A DNA stretch of 64,000 bases from Tragulus kanchil (Eukaryota > Chordata > Mammalia > Artiodactyla > Tragulidae): assembly GCA_022376925.1 (NCBI GenBank), contig JAIOJX010000030.1, forward strand, positions 169,317,298 to 169,381,297, given 5' to 3'. Position 1 is the first letter of the stretch, and every line of letters starts with the position of its first letter. Both the position numbers and the translations under genes were made by a program. Of the stretch, positions 18,901 through 33,900 are shown piece by piece. The notes beneath the pieces are model-generated. The model did not search any database and was not told the DNA's origin. It worked only from the letters and a program-made list of their open reading frames with translations.

Positions 18901-21900
18901 GTAGACTGGTGGGAATGGTGTGTGCGAGAGAGACACAAAAAGAAACAGCAGCAGCAGAAGCAGCAGCAGGTTCCAGGGCGAAGAGAAGTCAAATAAGTGT
19001 AGCAGCAGCACAAAAAAAGGGGCTGATCCTGGGCTACTGCATTACCATGAACAACTCCAAAGTCTCTCTTGTCATGTGGGGGAGATTCGTGGCCCTAGAT
19101 CTTCTTTACTTCCTAATTAGGTTTCACATAGGCTGGAGGCCATGTGTGCTTCTCAGCTTTTCCTTACAACATATAACCAGGAGAAATTCAGATTAGTAGT
19201 CCATACTCACAGGGACTATCTGAAGGTCCATATGTGTGCATTCTCACTGTCCCCTATTGTGGGGAGGCAGAAAGGGGAAAGATCACAATCTCTTTAGAAA
19301 CAACGTGTCTGGAGCCGAGAAGATATGTGATCCGCTTGAGGACACAAGGTAGGCAGACCTACCATAATGCCATTCCCTCTCATGTGCTAGGAGGCTCAGA
19401 GCAGGCAAGGCTGATAACCCCAAGACAGAACTCGTAAATCTAACAGCTGGGACTTGGATTCAATATCCCTAACACCAGAGCCAAAGCACTGAACCCACAT
19501 ACTATGTGACCTCACCAGGAATCAACCTTAAGCCCATGCCAACTCGGAGATGGGCTCATGGAGAACCTAGCCCTCCCCTGAGAACCAACCAGAACCTGAG
19601 GATTGGCTGGGAGCACAGAGAACGACCTAAGGCATTCATTGCAGGATCCAGGGCTGGAGTTGTCCATTTCAGTGGCTAATGCCAGGCTGGGGCCAGAGAT
19701 GTTCATTTCTTCCAGCTCCCAGGCTGCAGGATCAAGAGTCTATGAAAACAACTACGTCTTTAGTTCCTCAAAAATCTAAGATGGAGATCTTGTTTCTAAT
19801 TCAGGGGGGTGGCTATAGAGAAAGCTGCGCCAGGTACTAGTGGTCTCTGGAGTGCTTGGGCTACTCCGGAGCTGCAGGGCCAGGGCATGTGAAGACCACC
19901 CGGGAATCCCAGCAGAATCCTTTTCAACCCCCAAGGACACCTTGCCTCCACCCTGTCTGTACTGGACAGCAGGAGCTGGATCCTGGAGGTGGTGACGAGC
20001 ACCCAGCACCTGAAGTCCACTCAGCCCATGGGGAGGTGAAGGCCCTCAGGCAGCCACAGCTGAGCAGCAGATCCTGCTTCCCAGGCGACCGGAGGCTCCC
20101 CTCATCTGACATCCTTGAAGCAGCAGAGCAGGCAGGGGGTGAAGCAGCCTGAGAGGTAACTGCTTAAGAGGAGGCACTGCTTGAGTTGGAAGCCCAGTAC
20201 TGGAAGCTTGGAGGGAAAGGATTTTACAGGCTTGGGCTTTAGTATTCCCATCCAGTTTCCGTTGCTGACCAGAGGCAAGAGCAGATGACAAAAGGCGGGA
20301 GGGAAAAGCAAGGAACGCTCAGTTCTGCTTGGGAGCACAGCCCTTCGGTTAACCCAGCTCTGTTCTGACTCTGGTCTCCACCATACACCTACCTTCACTA
20401 CCCCACTGTTCTGCTTTCAAAGGATTCTCATGTCAGGCAAAGCCATGGACAGAAATAGCATCTTCTATAGTTAGAGTCCAGCCATCTTTCCCTAAGGGTG
20501 TGCCCCCAGTCACCCATGGATGGGTTTTAGAGGCCAGGGAGAATGAACACACCCCAGCACCCTTCCTAAGCAGCCCATCAGCCTCCTTCATACCTCAGGG
20601 TGCAGGAGCACTGAGGTACACTTAGCAGAGACACTCGGGAGGGGCGGGGAGCCCAGGCCAGCTCCCTGGGGCCAGCTACTGCTTCATTCCTGGCCAGCAC
20701 TCGACTGCTTGCCAGCTTTTGACAAGGGCGGGAAGGCATCCTGTCTTCTCAAGCAAGACACTTACAGACAATTGTTAGGAGCTCATCCGGGAAGCTGAAA
20801 GGGAGAGAGGAGTCTGTGTGCAGGCAGCAAGCCACAGTACGCCTTTAGTTCCTCAAAAATCTAAGATGGAGATCTTGTTTCTAATTCAGGGGGGTGGCTA
20901 TAGAGAAAGCTGCGCCAGGTACTAGTGGTCTCTGGAGTGCTTGGGCTACTCCGGAGCTGCAGGGCCAGGGCATGTGAAGACCACCCGGGAATCCCAGCAG
21001 AATCCTTTTCAACCCCCAAGGACACCTTGCCTCCACCCTGTCTGTACTGGACAGCAGGAGCTGGATCCTGGAGGTGGTGACGAGCACCCAGCACCTGAAG
21101 TCCACTCAGCCCATGGGGAGGTGAAGGCCCTCAGGCAGCCACAGCTGAGCAGCAGATCCTGCTTCCCAGGCGACCGGAGGCTCCCCTCATCTGACATCCT
21201 TGAAGCAGCAGAGCAGGCAGGGGGTGAAGCAGCCTGAGAGGTAACTGCTTAAGAGGAGGCACTGCTTGAGTTGGAAGCCCAGTACTGGAAGCTTGGAGGG
21301 AAAGGATTTTACAGGCTTGGGCTTTAGTATTCCCATCCAGTTTCCGTTGCTGACCAGAGGCAAGAGCAGATGACAAAAGGCGGGAGGGAAAAGCAAGGAA
21401 CGCTCAGTTCTGCTTGGGAGCACAGCCCTTCGGTTAACCCAGCTCTGTTCTGACTCTGGTCTCCACCATACACCTACCTTCACTACCCCACTGTTCTGCT
21501 TTCAAAGGATTCTCATGTCAGGCAAAGCCATGGACAGAAATAGCATCTTCTATAGTTAGAGTCCAGCCATCTTTCCCTAAGGGTGTGCCCCCAGTCACCC
21601 ATGGATGGGTTTTAGAGGCCAGGGAGAATGAACACACCCCAGCACCCTTCCTAAGCAGCCCATCAGCCTCCTTCATACCTCAGGGTGCAGGAGCACTGAG
21701 GTACACTTAGCAGAGACACTCGGGAGGGGCGGGGAGCCCAGGCCAGCTCCCTGGGGCCAGCTACTGCTTCATTCCTGGCCAGCACTCGACTGCTTGCCAG
21801 CTTTTGACAAGGGCGGGAAGGCATCCTGTCTTCTCAAGCAAGACACTTACAGACAATTGTTAGGGAGCTCATCCGGGAAGCTGAAAGGGAGAGAGGAGTC

Positions 21901-24900
21901 TGTGTGCAGGACAGCCCGTTCCTGAATACTGCCACAGCCTGTTACCATCTGCCAGCTGCCAAAGTCTGTGGAGAGAGAGGATCCGGGCAGGGGATGGTCC
22001 ACTGATCTGGGGCAAAGAGGAGAGAGAGGGGAGATGATGTAGTCAGTCATATGCCTGACAGGGAAGGACCTGGAGGAGAGGGTGGGGGACTATGGTGGCC
22101 CGGGGAACTGGCCACAGGGGCCTTTTGTGGAGCATCTATAAAGTCAACCACTTTCTCCAAAAGTGCAAAAACTGCTGCATAGGTTATGACCAAGAGAGAA
22201 CAGTGAAGACCGTAAAGCAGGCTTAGCTGTGAGGACAATACGTCACGCAAAGATCTACAGAAAAATAAGGACAAGAGGAAAGCATGGTGGCAAAGGTGAG
22301 CCAGCAACCAAAGCCTGGGATCAGGACGTGCCTGCTCTGGCTGACAAAGCAAGTGAAGTCTCAAGAGCACCACAAGGAGGGGAGCAAGGCCGAATGCTCC
22401 AGGAGTCAGTGAGGGAAGATGACCCCACACTCCTGGCACGGAGGCTGGCAGGGTGGGCAATGCAGAATCCAGGCCCACTGAGGTCCCACTGGAGAGATGG
22501 GAGAACGAGCCTCTTGAGATGGTGGGGATGGTGACCTAGATGGATGAGGAGGGTGACGGGTGCCCTGAGCCCCGCCCTCTTCCTCTGCAGTGCCTTCCAG
22601 GAGCCAAAGTTTGTATTCACAAGCATCAACCCAGCAAACTCACTGGCTATGCCCAGAGGGGAGGATGAATCAGGCAGCCAACCTGACAGCTTCATCAGGC
22701 CTTTTTCAAATACAGGTTTGCGGGATGCGGGGAGAGGAACGCTGTACTGGGAACATATCACTGCCACCGACTCCCCAATCAGAGCCAAGCCTTCTCTGCT
22801 GTCTCTGGACGGTGGCCCAGCCAGTGGGGGTGGGGGAGGAGGGGAGGAGATAGGGAAACATCAAACAAGGCCCTTCCATCAGCTACCCTAGGTCCTGGTC
22901 CCCAGAGGCTCATCATCTTTGATGCCTGACCCTTTATTCTTTAATTCAAGAATAGCCAAAGGTGCTCCTATATAGACCCAGAAACAGAGAAGCATGGATT
23001 GTTACTGGAGGGTGGGGAACTGAAAAATGAATTGACCTTGACCACCCAGTTGGCTGGTGTCAAGGGCTCCTAGACTGAGGTGACAGTCCTCATAGGTCCC
23101 TAGGCCAGCTTTTATCCTCAAGCAGTGGTCAAGCTAAGTGCAGCTCTGGCCAGCGCTACACCTCTGCTGATCCTATACCATCTCCATCTTAGAGACAGGG
23201 AAATGGCAGCCCAGACAGGGGGACACACTTGCCTAAGGTTTCACGGTTACTGAGTGCAGGAAGAGATTTTTTTCAAAGTCAAGTTTGATTACAGATTTAT
23301 CACAAAACAGAACCACCTTGATACTGGGGAAAACAGATGGCTTTCCACACTTACGCTGCCACGAACTGGAGTCTCCTGTAACATAGAGACTTGCCCCATT
23401 CAATGCTCTTGCTCTACTCCGGAAGGTGTGTGAGCACAGGATGGGAGATGAGGACAGGACGTGGTCTGCTACCTGGTGGGGGCCCTGGTGATGACAGAGC
23501 AGGGCTTCCTTCCCTGCCAGACACTATCTCTGGTGATCCTTAACTGTGGATAAATCAGAGCCAGCTGACTTCACGCAAGAGCAAGCTGCAGGCCACAGTC
23601 TGGTGCTGGTCCTGTGCTTCTCCGGGTCATGCTGGGGTCTTCAGTCAGCCTGACTTCTGAGGTCAGCCTGGCTCCACAAACCTCATCTATTGCTCCAACG
23701 TTAAGACAGATTTTCTTTTCCAGCTTTTGGGAAAACAACCGCTAAACATAAGAATGTTGAGAGAATGAAAGTAATGTGAAGTAAAGGAGGCTGGGCAGGA
23801 TGAGGGACTTGTGGGACAGGGAACGTGGGAGTTTCTTACCACGTAACCCCACTCCCCAGGGCTATCAGAGACTCACACTGCCAATGGGAAGATGACAGTG
23901 AGGCAGAAGGTGGATACAGAGAGGTTCGCGGCAAGGCCTCTTGGTCTTCTAGGCTACTCCCTTCCCTGCACTTGCCCTGCCCAGCAGGTAGCACCACCAG
24001 GCAAGAACCAGGCTCGGAGCAGCCAGGGCACAGCTGTGGTTGGAACAGGCAGCACAAATAGCAACAGGGCATGACCCCAGGCGTCACAAAGGAAGCTCAG
24101 CAAACGCCAACCATCTTCTGCATCTTTTCAAGAGTGAGCACACAGGCTCCAAAGGAACCTTCCTGTTGGAGCTTTTTGTCAAAGAAAGGGTTGCAAAGTA
24201 ACCACTGAGTTCCTGGGTTTGACAGCTGGGAGCTGTACTAAGCAGAGGTACTTGTAAGTGCCAGTCTGGATTAGCTGAAGATGACAGGAAACAGTCACCA
24301 GAAGGAAGTACCTCCATCTGCCAAGTGAAAGGAGCGAAAACCTTCAAGTTAGCCTCCATGCACAGGTAACACAAGCAGCTTTAATAAGCCCCCATGCTCT
24401 TCTGTTCCACCTGCTAACTCAAGTATAAACACTGCGTCCACCTCCACCCATCTACCTACAAGAAGGGAAGGAACATAGGGCCAAGCCACCCTCTAACTGG
24501 AAAACTGTGGAAGCTGACAGCCTTTCCAAGGTCATCTCACTTAAACCCAGACTTACGGAGACCAAGATCATTATTCCCACCTTAACGATGGGACGCAAAA
24601 AATTGAGCTCAAAAGAGAAGTGTTTTTTCCAAGTCACGCTACAAGTAGCAAAGCTGGGACTGAGACCCAGGCCTGACCAAAACCTATGCTGGCTGCATAA
24701 AACGCTGATCTTACTTTCTGATGAAGGATGGTGGAAGACTCAGGGACTGGCTCAGGCACGGACACAGAACTTCCAACTGGAAAAAAAGGACAGAGTTTCT
24801 GATCTATGGCTGGAAAAGAGGCCTCTGTGGGAACCCTGGATGTGAGAACAGAAGCACATGGAGTAGCCAGCAAAGCTACAGCACAGAGAAGGAGGGAGGA

Positions 24901-27900
24901 AGAAGCACATGGAAACAGAGTTGCAGCCCTATGAGACTGTGCCTGAAGGCTGCATTTTTCCCACATAAACTATGACTTTTCATTTGTTGTCTTAGCTCTT
25001 TGAGATGGTTTTTCTGTTACTTGTATCTATAAGCACCTGACTGACAGCTGATACAGAGGGCTAGAAGGTTAACAGCTAGGAAGGACCTGGGGAGTTGCCC
25101 ATCCAAGCCTCTGATGAGAAAACAGAAACCCAAAGCTATTGAGTGACATGTCTGAAGTCATGCAAGAAATGAATGTTTGGGCTTCCCCTGGTGGCCCAGT
25201 GGGTAAGGACACTGCCTCGCAGTGCAAGGGGCGCCAGTTCCATCCCTGGCCTGGGAAGATCCCATGTGCCGCGGAGCGGCTGGACCGATGTGTCCAATTA
25301 CCGAGCCGAGCTCTGAGCGCATGGGCGGCGCCTTGCAAAGTAACCACTGAGGGGAAGCGGGGTACTAAGCAGAGGTACTTGTAAGTGCCAGTCTGGATTA
25401 GCTGAAGATGACAGGAAACAGTCACCAGAAGGAAGTACCTCCATCTGCCAAGTGAAAGGAGCGAAAACCTTCAAGTTAGCCTCCATGCACAGGTAACACA
25501 AGCAGCTTTAATAACCCCCCATGCTCTTCTGTTCCACCTGCTAACTCAAGTATAAACACTGCGTCCACCTCCACCCATCTACCTACAAGAAGGGAAGGAA
25601 CATAGGGCCAAGCCACCCTCTAACTGGAAAACTGTGGAAGCTGACAGCCTTTCCAAGGTCATCTCACTTAAACCCAGACTTACGGAGACCAAGATCATTA
25701 TTCCCACCTTAACGATGGGACGCAAAAAATTGAGCTCAAAAGAGAAGTGTTTTTTCCAAGTCACGCTACAAGTAGCAAAGCTGGGACTGAGACCCAGGCC
25801 TGACCAAAACCTATGCTGGCTGCATAAAACGCTGATCTTACTTTCTGATGAAGGATGGTGGAAGACTCAGGGACTGGCTCAGGCACGGACACAGAACTTC
25901 CAACTGGAAAAAAAGGACAGAGTTTCTGATCTATGGCTGGAAAAGAGGCCTCTGTGGGAACCCTGGATGTGAGAACAGAAGCACATGGAGTAGCCAGCAA
26001 AGCTACAGCACAGAGAAGGAGGGAGGAAGAAGCACATGGAAACAGAGTTGCAGCCCTATGAGACTGTGCCTGAAGGCTGCATTTTTCCCACATAAACTAT
26101 GACTTTTCATTTGTTGTCTTAGCTCTTTGAGATGGTTTTTCTGTTACTTGTATCTATAAGCACCTGACTGACAGCTGATACAGAGGGCTAGAAGGTTAAC
26201 AGCTAGGAAGGACCTGGGGAGTTGCCCATCCAAGCCTCTGATGAGAAAACAGAAACCCAAAGCTATTGAGTGACATGTCTGAAGTCATGCAAGAAATGAA
26301 TGTTTGGGCTTCCCCTGGTGGCCCAGTGGGTAAGGACACTGCCTCGCAGTGCAAGGGGCGCCAGTTCCATCCCTGGCCTGGGAAGATCCCATGTGCCGCG
26401 GAGCGGCTGGACCGATGTGTCCAATTACCGAGCCGGAGCTCTGGAGCGCATGTGCCCAGAGCCGGCGCTCTGCAACAACACACGCCACCGCGATGGGAGG
26501 CCCACCGGAGCCAAAGAACAAAGATGGATGAACATAGAGAAACGAAAGACCAATAGAAGTGGCCCGCCTGCTCCCCTCCTTCCCCAACCCGACCCCCGCC
26601 CAAAATAAGTAAATAAATAAATCTTTAAAAAAAAAAAAGAAAAAGAAATGAATGTTTAAGCGAAGACCCATAATCATTGTCCTTCAGAGAATTTGGGTGT
26701 CACCTAGACTGTACCTTCCACCAATCCCAAGTCTCCAGATGATAGTCCCACAGCAGCTGCCTAAGTGAACACCTCAAGGAGCTTTAGGGAGGAATCCTTC
26801 AGTTGAGGCTGACACACAGAAGACTGACTTCATGAATGGCTAGGAGAGATTTATCAGATTTGAAAGATCATCCGTTTCCCCCAGCCTGGACGTCTCATAC
26901 TGGTGTGGGTGTTTGTGTGTGTGTGTGTGTACCAGGAACCTCTGCATTGCTGCAGCAGCCTAAGGCGACTTTTCGAGCTCCAACTTTTCTCTTGTGGGTC
27001 TCAGTCTCACGGTGGCAATGCCTTTAGGCTCCTCACCACTCATCGTTGGTCTGGAGCTTCGGCCCCAGGAGAGAACCCATCGAACATGGCACAGGAACCC
27101 TATGTGTCACAGAAAGCAATCTGGTTTCTCTGCCTCATTAAACACAGCCGGGACAGAGCCCATTGCTTATAATAGGCAGGTGGGGAAGGATGGGGGAGGA
27201 GCAGCTATCTGGGCAGCAGGTTGATGCCCATGTTGTCACTTAACTATTCAACCAGGCTGCTGGATGTCTCCAGGCAAGTTCATCCACTCTTCAGGCAGCC
27301 TGGCTTCCAGCTGGGCTCAACAATGGCATACTCCCTCCCTAGACATCAACAGTGCTATGCTAGCAACATCCCCCCAAGATGTCTAACTCTGGAGCAGATG
27401 CCAGGACCACACAGAGCGGGGAACCTTATTGACCAGGGCTCGGGGAAGTATGTGAGGAGCTGGTCCTCCCAGCCCCCAGCCCTGCAGACGATGAGAGATT
27501 TAACAGCAGTCCAGAAACAAAGCTCAGTTAGAAGTTACTGCAGTGACAGCTAAGGATGCAAAAGGGCCACCAGTCTTGCCAGAGACAGGTATGGGGTTGG
27601 GACTGGATAATAATCGGCACCCCACAAAACCTTCTTCCTAACCTGACACCTACTTCTTAGCTTCGCTTCACTAATTTCTTTTACAGCAAGTCCTACCTTA
27701 AAAGAAACATGCTGATGTGGACACAGTTGGTGGGGAAGGAGAGGGTGGGATGAACTGACAGAGTAACTCTGAAACATACACATTATCATATGTAAAACAG
27801 ACAACTAGTGGGAAGCTAAATACAGCACAGGGAGCTCAAATCTGGGTTCTGCTATGACCCAGAGGGGTGGGATGGGGTTGGGATGGGGGCGGGAGGGGAA

Positions 27901-30900
27901 AGGAGGTTTAAAACAGAGGGAAAATATGCATGCTTATGGCTGATTCACATCGTTGTATGGCGGAAACCGACACAACATTGTAAAGCAATTATCCTCCAAT
28001 TAAAAATAAAATTTTTTAATGAAAAATATATATACTCTCGTAGAATTTAAGACTCTGGAAGAGACAAAACCCAGAGAATTCACATTATGAGGGGAATTTT
28101 CGCTGTCACAGATAGCTACACTGAAGGGTTTCCTTCCAGACTGTTCCCCCTGCTACATGAAAAAACTGATTGGTTATTGTCACCTAAAAGAAGCAGGAAA
28201 GCTGATGACAGGATCCCTCAGGCACTTTAAGATAAGAGAGACTAAATTAATTTTAATGTTAATAGAGATACATAGTTATAATTAGAATGCTCCAAATCAG
28301 AATAATCTAGTCTTTCAAAACCTCTGGCAAACAAGCATCCAACCCGGAACCTTGTCTCCTGGCCAGCCCAGCCTGGCTACAAGCAGGCACTCCCAGAATA
28401 GCCCAGCAGAGCCATGAGACGCCTCACGGCAGTCCACCTCGTGCCTCTCCCCGGCCTTGTGCCCCATTTTGGTTCAGTTGTTCCAGCCTCCTCCACCCGG
28501 CTCCAGCTCACAGTGCAGGAGGCCACGCCTAATCCTCCTCAGTCTCCTGGACCATCCAGGACCTTCCATAAACACCTGAGCCCCCAGTGCAGGCAGACAA
28601 CCTCTGGCGAGGTGGAGGGAAACAATCTCAAGACTGGAACGAGGCTCTTCTGTCAGGAAGAAGGAAATGACAAAGAGCCAAGGTGTACGATGGGTGCTGC
28701 CCCAGGAAGGGAGCCCAGATAGTCAGACGGTTAAGACCAGGAGCACCCAGAGGGCAAGGGGAATCTTCTGGTTCCCATCCTAGTTGTCTAGTCACGTTGC
28801 TCAGGCAGAAAAGGAAGAGGGATGGTGCACAAGAGCTGCAGCCCTGAAGAGCAAGGGTCGCGCAGTGCCGCAGCAGCCCCCGAGCAGTCCCAAGGAAAGC
28901 TGCCACACGGACACAAGGGGGTGGACAGAGGATGTAAATGAGCACAGACGGGGCTTATCTGCTTGGTGCCACCTCTGCTCTGCCACCTCCACCAGCCTAT
29001 GGGGACAGAGGGCTTGTGGTCTGTTTACCACCCCGCACTCACGTGCATGCTTATGGCTGATTCACATCGTTGTGTGGCAGAAACCGACACAACATTGTAA
29101 AGCAATTATCCTCCAATTAAAAATAAAATTTTTTAATGAAAAATATATATACTCTCGTAGAATTTAAGACTCTGGAAGAGACAAAACCCAGAGAATTCAC
29201 ATTATGAGGGGAATTTTCGCTGTCACAGATAGCTACACTGAAGGGTTTCCTTCCAGACTGTTCCCCCTGCTACATGAAAAAACTGATTGGTTATTGTCAC
29301 CTAAAAGAAGCAGGAAAGCTGATGACAGGATCCCTCAGGCACTTTAAGATAAGAGAGACTAAATTAATTTTAATGTTAATAGAGATACATAGTTATAATT
29401 AGAATGCTCCAAATCAGAATAATCTAGTCTTTCAAAACCTCTGGCAAACAAGCATCCAACCCGGAACCTTGTCTCCTGGCCAGCCCAGCCTGGCTACAAG
29501 CAGGCACTCCCAGAATAGCCCAGCAGAGCCATGAGACGCCTCACGGCAGTCCACCTCGTGCCTCTCCCCGGCCTTGTGCCCCATTTTGGTTCAGTTGTTC
29601 CAGCCTCCTCCACCCGGCTCCAGCTCACAGTGCAGGAGGCCACGCCTAATCCTCCTCAGTCTCCTGGACCATCCAGGACCTTCCATAAACACCTGAGCCC
29701 CCAGTGCAGGCAGACAACCTCTGGCGAGGTGGAGGGAAACAATCTCAAGACTGGAACGAGGCTCTTCTGTCAGGAAGAAGGAAATGACAAAGAGCCAAGG
29801 TGTACGATGGGTGCTGCCCCAGGAAGGGAGCCCAGATAGTCAGACGGTTAAGACCAGGAGCACCCAGAGGGCAAGGGGAATCTTCTGGTTCCCATCCTAG
29901 TTGTCTAGTCACGTTGCTCAGGCAGAAAAGGAAGAGGGATGGTGCACAAGAGCTGCAGCCCTGAAGAGCAAGGGTCGCGCAGTGCCGCAGCAGCCCCCGA
30001 GCAGTCCCAAGGAAAGCTGCCACACGGACACAAGGGGGTGGACAGAGGATGTAAATGAGCACAGTACGGGGGCTTATCTGCTTGGTGCCACCTCTGCTCT
30101 GCCACCTCCACCAGCCTATGGGGACAGAGGGCTTGTGGTCTGTTTACCACACCCCCTGGCAGCACTCACGTGCAGCACTGGCTGACATGGCAGTGCTGGG
30201 AGTTGAAAGGCTCCTCTTCAGAGGTGAGCACCCAGGACCCCTCTGGACAATGCAGCTCCTACTTGCCTACAGCCAGCCCACTCAGCCTATGAGCAGAGTG
30301 TGCTCTTCCCCACCTTCCTCTGTTGCCTGTCTTTGCCCAAAGTTAAAACCAGAGGATGCTGATGGGAGGGGAGTTCCCCAAGTTTCAGGTCTTTCCTTGT
30401 AATAAGCTTGCCACCTCCGGGCTCAGTTTTCTCTTTGGTAACGTATCTGCTACAAGGAAAGACCTGAAATTCTGGAGAATCTGACAGAGCTGGGCTTGGA
30501 TTGGGGTGGACTTCAATGCTCATGATCTTTCTGTTAAAGGTCTTTTCTCCCTGGTATTTATTAAGGGCCTCTTAATCGCACACTGCTTCATATTCTCCAG
30601 AAGAGCCAGACATTCTCAAGGCTTTAGCAGCAAAATAATTCACAGGATTTCTTCCCTGGCTGTACCACATGGAAGTTATGAGTTCAGCAGGGAAATAACT
30701 TTCCCAAATGCCAGGCCATCCCTCAGTCTCAAGTCCCTGCCCAATGCTCAGCTTTAATCTCACCTAAGAAACATCCTGGAATCATACATATCTGTAAACA
30801 ACAAAACTCTGTACAATTAAAATTAAAAAAAGAAAGAAAAAAAAAAAGAAACATCCTTTCTGCAGCCCACTCCAGCCAGCCTGTCCATCTTGGCTGAGCT

Positions 30901-33900
30901 GCTCTCTTTCCAGGTGTACAGAACTCTAGGTTTGCCCCAGTCACACACCCCCAGCCTGGCTCCCTACTGTACATTCTCTCCTGTGCCCCCACCAATTCAG
31001 ACCAGGAATGGGAGAGCCAGAAACAACTCAGATGATCCGGCTCCATCTCTTTAATCAGAATGTTGAGTTCAAAGAAAAGAAGAAAAAAAAAGAATGTGGT
31101 GTTCACAGTGGGCTGAGACCCAGCAAAGGCAACAGGTGGAGGCAGCCCCAACTCCCTGCCCATCGCAACTACTCCACCTTTTCGACTCCCCGTTGGCCAG
31201 GGCTACAGGAAAGTGAAATCTCAGACCACTCTGCAAACCAGCTCCCGCTCTGTATTGACATGAACCCATCCCCCAAACAGTGGGTGAGCCTGCAAGCCTG
31301 TCAATTCCCTCTGGGTCTCCAGGATAAACTGCCCAACAGGCCACCACTGCCCTGGAATGCCATGCTTTAGCCTTATCAAGAGGGAAAGGCTAGCCGCCCT
31401 ACCATCAGGACTCTGGAACTCCTCACCTGGGCTTGGGGACTTCCAGGGGACTGCTACCCATCCTGAAGAAGTTGTCAGAATGGTTTGAGGATGAGGAGCT
31501 GGAGGACTTGGCTTCTGCCGGTCCCTGGTGGGGAGGCAGGCGGTCCTCGGAGGGCTGTGGCCGGTTCCAGAGCCTCTCCACACTCTGTGGAGAGGAGGAG
31601 TGGCTCTTCCTCCTGTAGTGGGAAGACGGGGCTGCTGGGTAAGGAGCCACTTCAGGCACACCCTCTGCCCCCCTGGGCTTGGCTACGGGCAGCAAGAGCT
31701 GCTGCTGCGAAATAGATTCTTAACTAACACTTTAGGGACTGCCCTTCCCTCCAAGTGTTGTACATCTTGAACCCTCTGTCCAGGTAGAAAAGTCATCTGA
31801 TTCTCAAAGGAGGTGACCCTCAAACAAGCTCTTGATTCCCAACCATCATTTCATACTCAGTACTTTTTTCTTCTTCTAAGCTGGCCCTATTCCCAGGCAA
31901 ATGATATAAGGGGGTGTACCCATGAAGTCCCTTTAACACTCCCCTTGACCCCAGCCCATCTGCCCAGCCCTGTGGCTGCTTCCTTCATTCCACAGGGAGC
32001 CCTGGCCCTTGATGCTCTGAGGCCAGCATGACAGCACCCCTCCCCAACCAGATGGCTGGGCTCTGAGGCCCAGTAGAGACAGCAGGGCAGGGAGCTGAGC
32101 TCTCAGGCCTACTGTCGGGGGCCCCTTTGTTCCTGGGACTCCCTGGAGCTGGAGCCCTGGCTCACAGCTGTTAGTAAGCTCAGTTCCAGCGTGGCCCTCA
32201 CCAAGCTGCCTGAGTCTGTGCTCCTGCAGGGACCAGCTCTACGGTCTCATAGGTGAAGCTCCCAGCGGCTCCTGGGGAGCTCTCTGTGACCAGAGAGAAG
32301 TCACTGCCAAGGCTGGTGGTGCTGCCACGGTCCTTCCGCCCTGAAAGAAGCCAGTGCCGTCAGTCAGCATGTTATCTTCTCCTACTAGGGGTCCCCCACC
32401 TTCTCCACACCATATGGCTGGAAAAGAAGTTTCTACAACAAACAGTCCCTGTGTGCTCTATACTCAGAAGAATACACATAGGAAGTCTGCTGGGGCCCTT
32501 GACTCACTCAGCATGCAGATATCTTCCATGGTGAAGACTGCATCCCGGGCTGGCAAACTCTTCCTCCTATTAACAGAAGCCAGAACAGTGAGCTCCAGAT
32601 TGGACTAGGGTCTCCTTTGTCCCTGCTATGCTGCCCACCTGGAAAAGAAACTCCAACTCACTGCGGAGACAGGTCCTACCTAGGCTGTTGCAAAAGGCCA
32701 GGTCCACTTCCGGACTTCCGGGAGGCCAGCCAAGCCGGCCTCCTGCCAGTCAGCATGGCCCCTTATAAATCATGTCTAGCTCAACACACTAAGAGCCCGG
32801 ATTTGGAAGGCGAAGGAACACGGCACAGACAGCAACCCTCACATGGGTCCTAAAGCAATCACCAGGCAAGAGCCCTGTGTTTGCCAGGTTGGGAGCAGAC
32901 TCTCCTCTGTCGGCGGGGCCTGCCCTGACACACATCTGCAACAGCACAGGGAGGAGAATCTTTGGCTTGGTGGTAACGGCCTGGGAGCTGCAGGTCCCCA
33001 TCCCCTCCCTGTAGCAACTCGCCTTGCCCTCCTAATCACAAGATAAACCTTTTCACCCTCTGGTCTTCCCCAGCTACCGCTACCTGCCCTCACAGGGAAG
33101 GCAGGGCCGGGAGGCTAGCCTGCCCAGTGTGCAGGCAAGCAGGGCGGGGAAAAGATGGCGAGTGAGACCTGCTTGCCCTAGCGTGGCCCTTCCCAGAGCA
33201 CCTGACCCAGCAAGAGCAGGTCTCTCCTTACCTCTGTGTCTTCAGAGCAGAGAACTCTTCAGAGATGATGTGCTTCAAAAAATTGAAGCAGAAGAAAAAA
33301 ATCTAAGAAACAAATCAAAAAGTAGCACACATGAGAAGGTGGCTAGACTCCCAGGAGAGGGCAGCCAGTGACCCTGGTCCCCTTGCCAGAGAGCAGCCCT
33401 GTTCTGGGGACCCCGATGGATATTCTGGTATGGAAATAGGCTAGGTGTTAAGAGAGGGTGTAGCAGGCTGGGCAAGTGTGCCTGGGCTGGGCTAGGAAGG
33501 AAGGGACTGTGGTTCCTTCCACAACAAACAGTCCCTGTGTGCTCTATACTCAGAAGAATACACATAGGAAGTCTGCTGGGGCCCTTGACTCACTCAGCAT
33601 GCAGATATCTTCCATGGTGAAGACTGCATCCCGGGCTGGCAAACTCTTCCTCCTATTAACAGAAGCCAGAACAGTGAGCTCCAGATTGGACTAGGGTCTC
33701 CTTTGTCCCTGCTATGCTGCCCACCTGGAAAAGAAACTCCAACTCACTGCGGAGACAGGTCCTACCTAGGCTGTTGCAAAAGGCCAGGTCCACTTCCGGA
33801 CTTCCGGGAGGCCAGCCAAGCCGGCCTCCTGCCAGTCAGCATGGCCCCTTATAAATCATGTCTAGCTCAACACACTAAGAGCCCGGATTTGGAAGGCGAA

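Larger units (their letters stand above)
15924..21850 (-). other. MTMR14: MTMR14 last intron (inflated by duplications)
   Basis: Between exons o and p. It contains a CAG/GAA-rich microsatellite at about 17820-17850 (repeated near 18942-18971), a second copy of exon p and a fragment of exon o, all explained by three duplications (15152/16273, 17112/18233, 19758/20843). Confidence 0.75.
24191..26475. repeat. Direct tandem duplication 8 (period 1142 falling to 1127)
   Basis: Copy 1 24191-25332, copy 2 25333-26475. The period shifts because copy 2 lacks 15 bases just after its start. Copy 1 decays inside a SINE (25303-25332 versus 26430-26475). Confidence 0.92.
22007..31426 (-). other. MTMR14: MTMR14 intron n-o
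   Basis: No exon-like sequence recognised. It holds MIR fragments, a CHR-type SINE with target-site duplication, an L1 3' end, a short GT repeat and two duplications (24191/25333 and 27927/29044). Repeat-free stretches show nothing else I can name. Confidence 0.75.
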
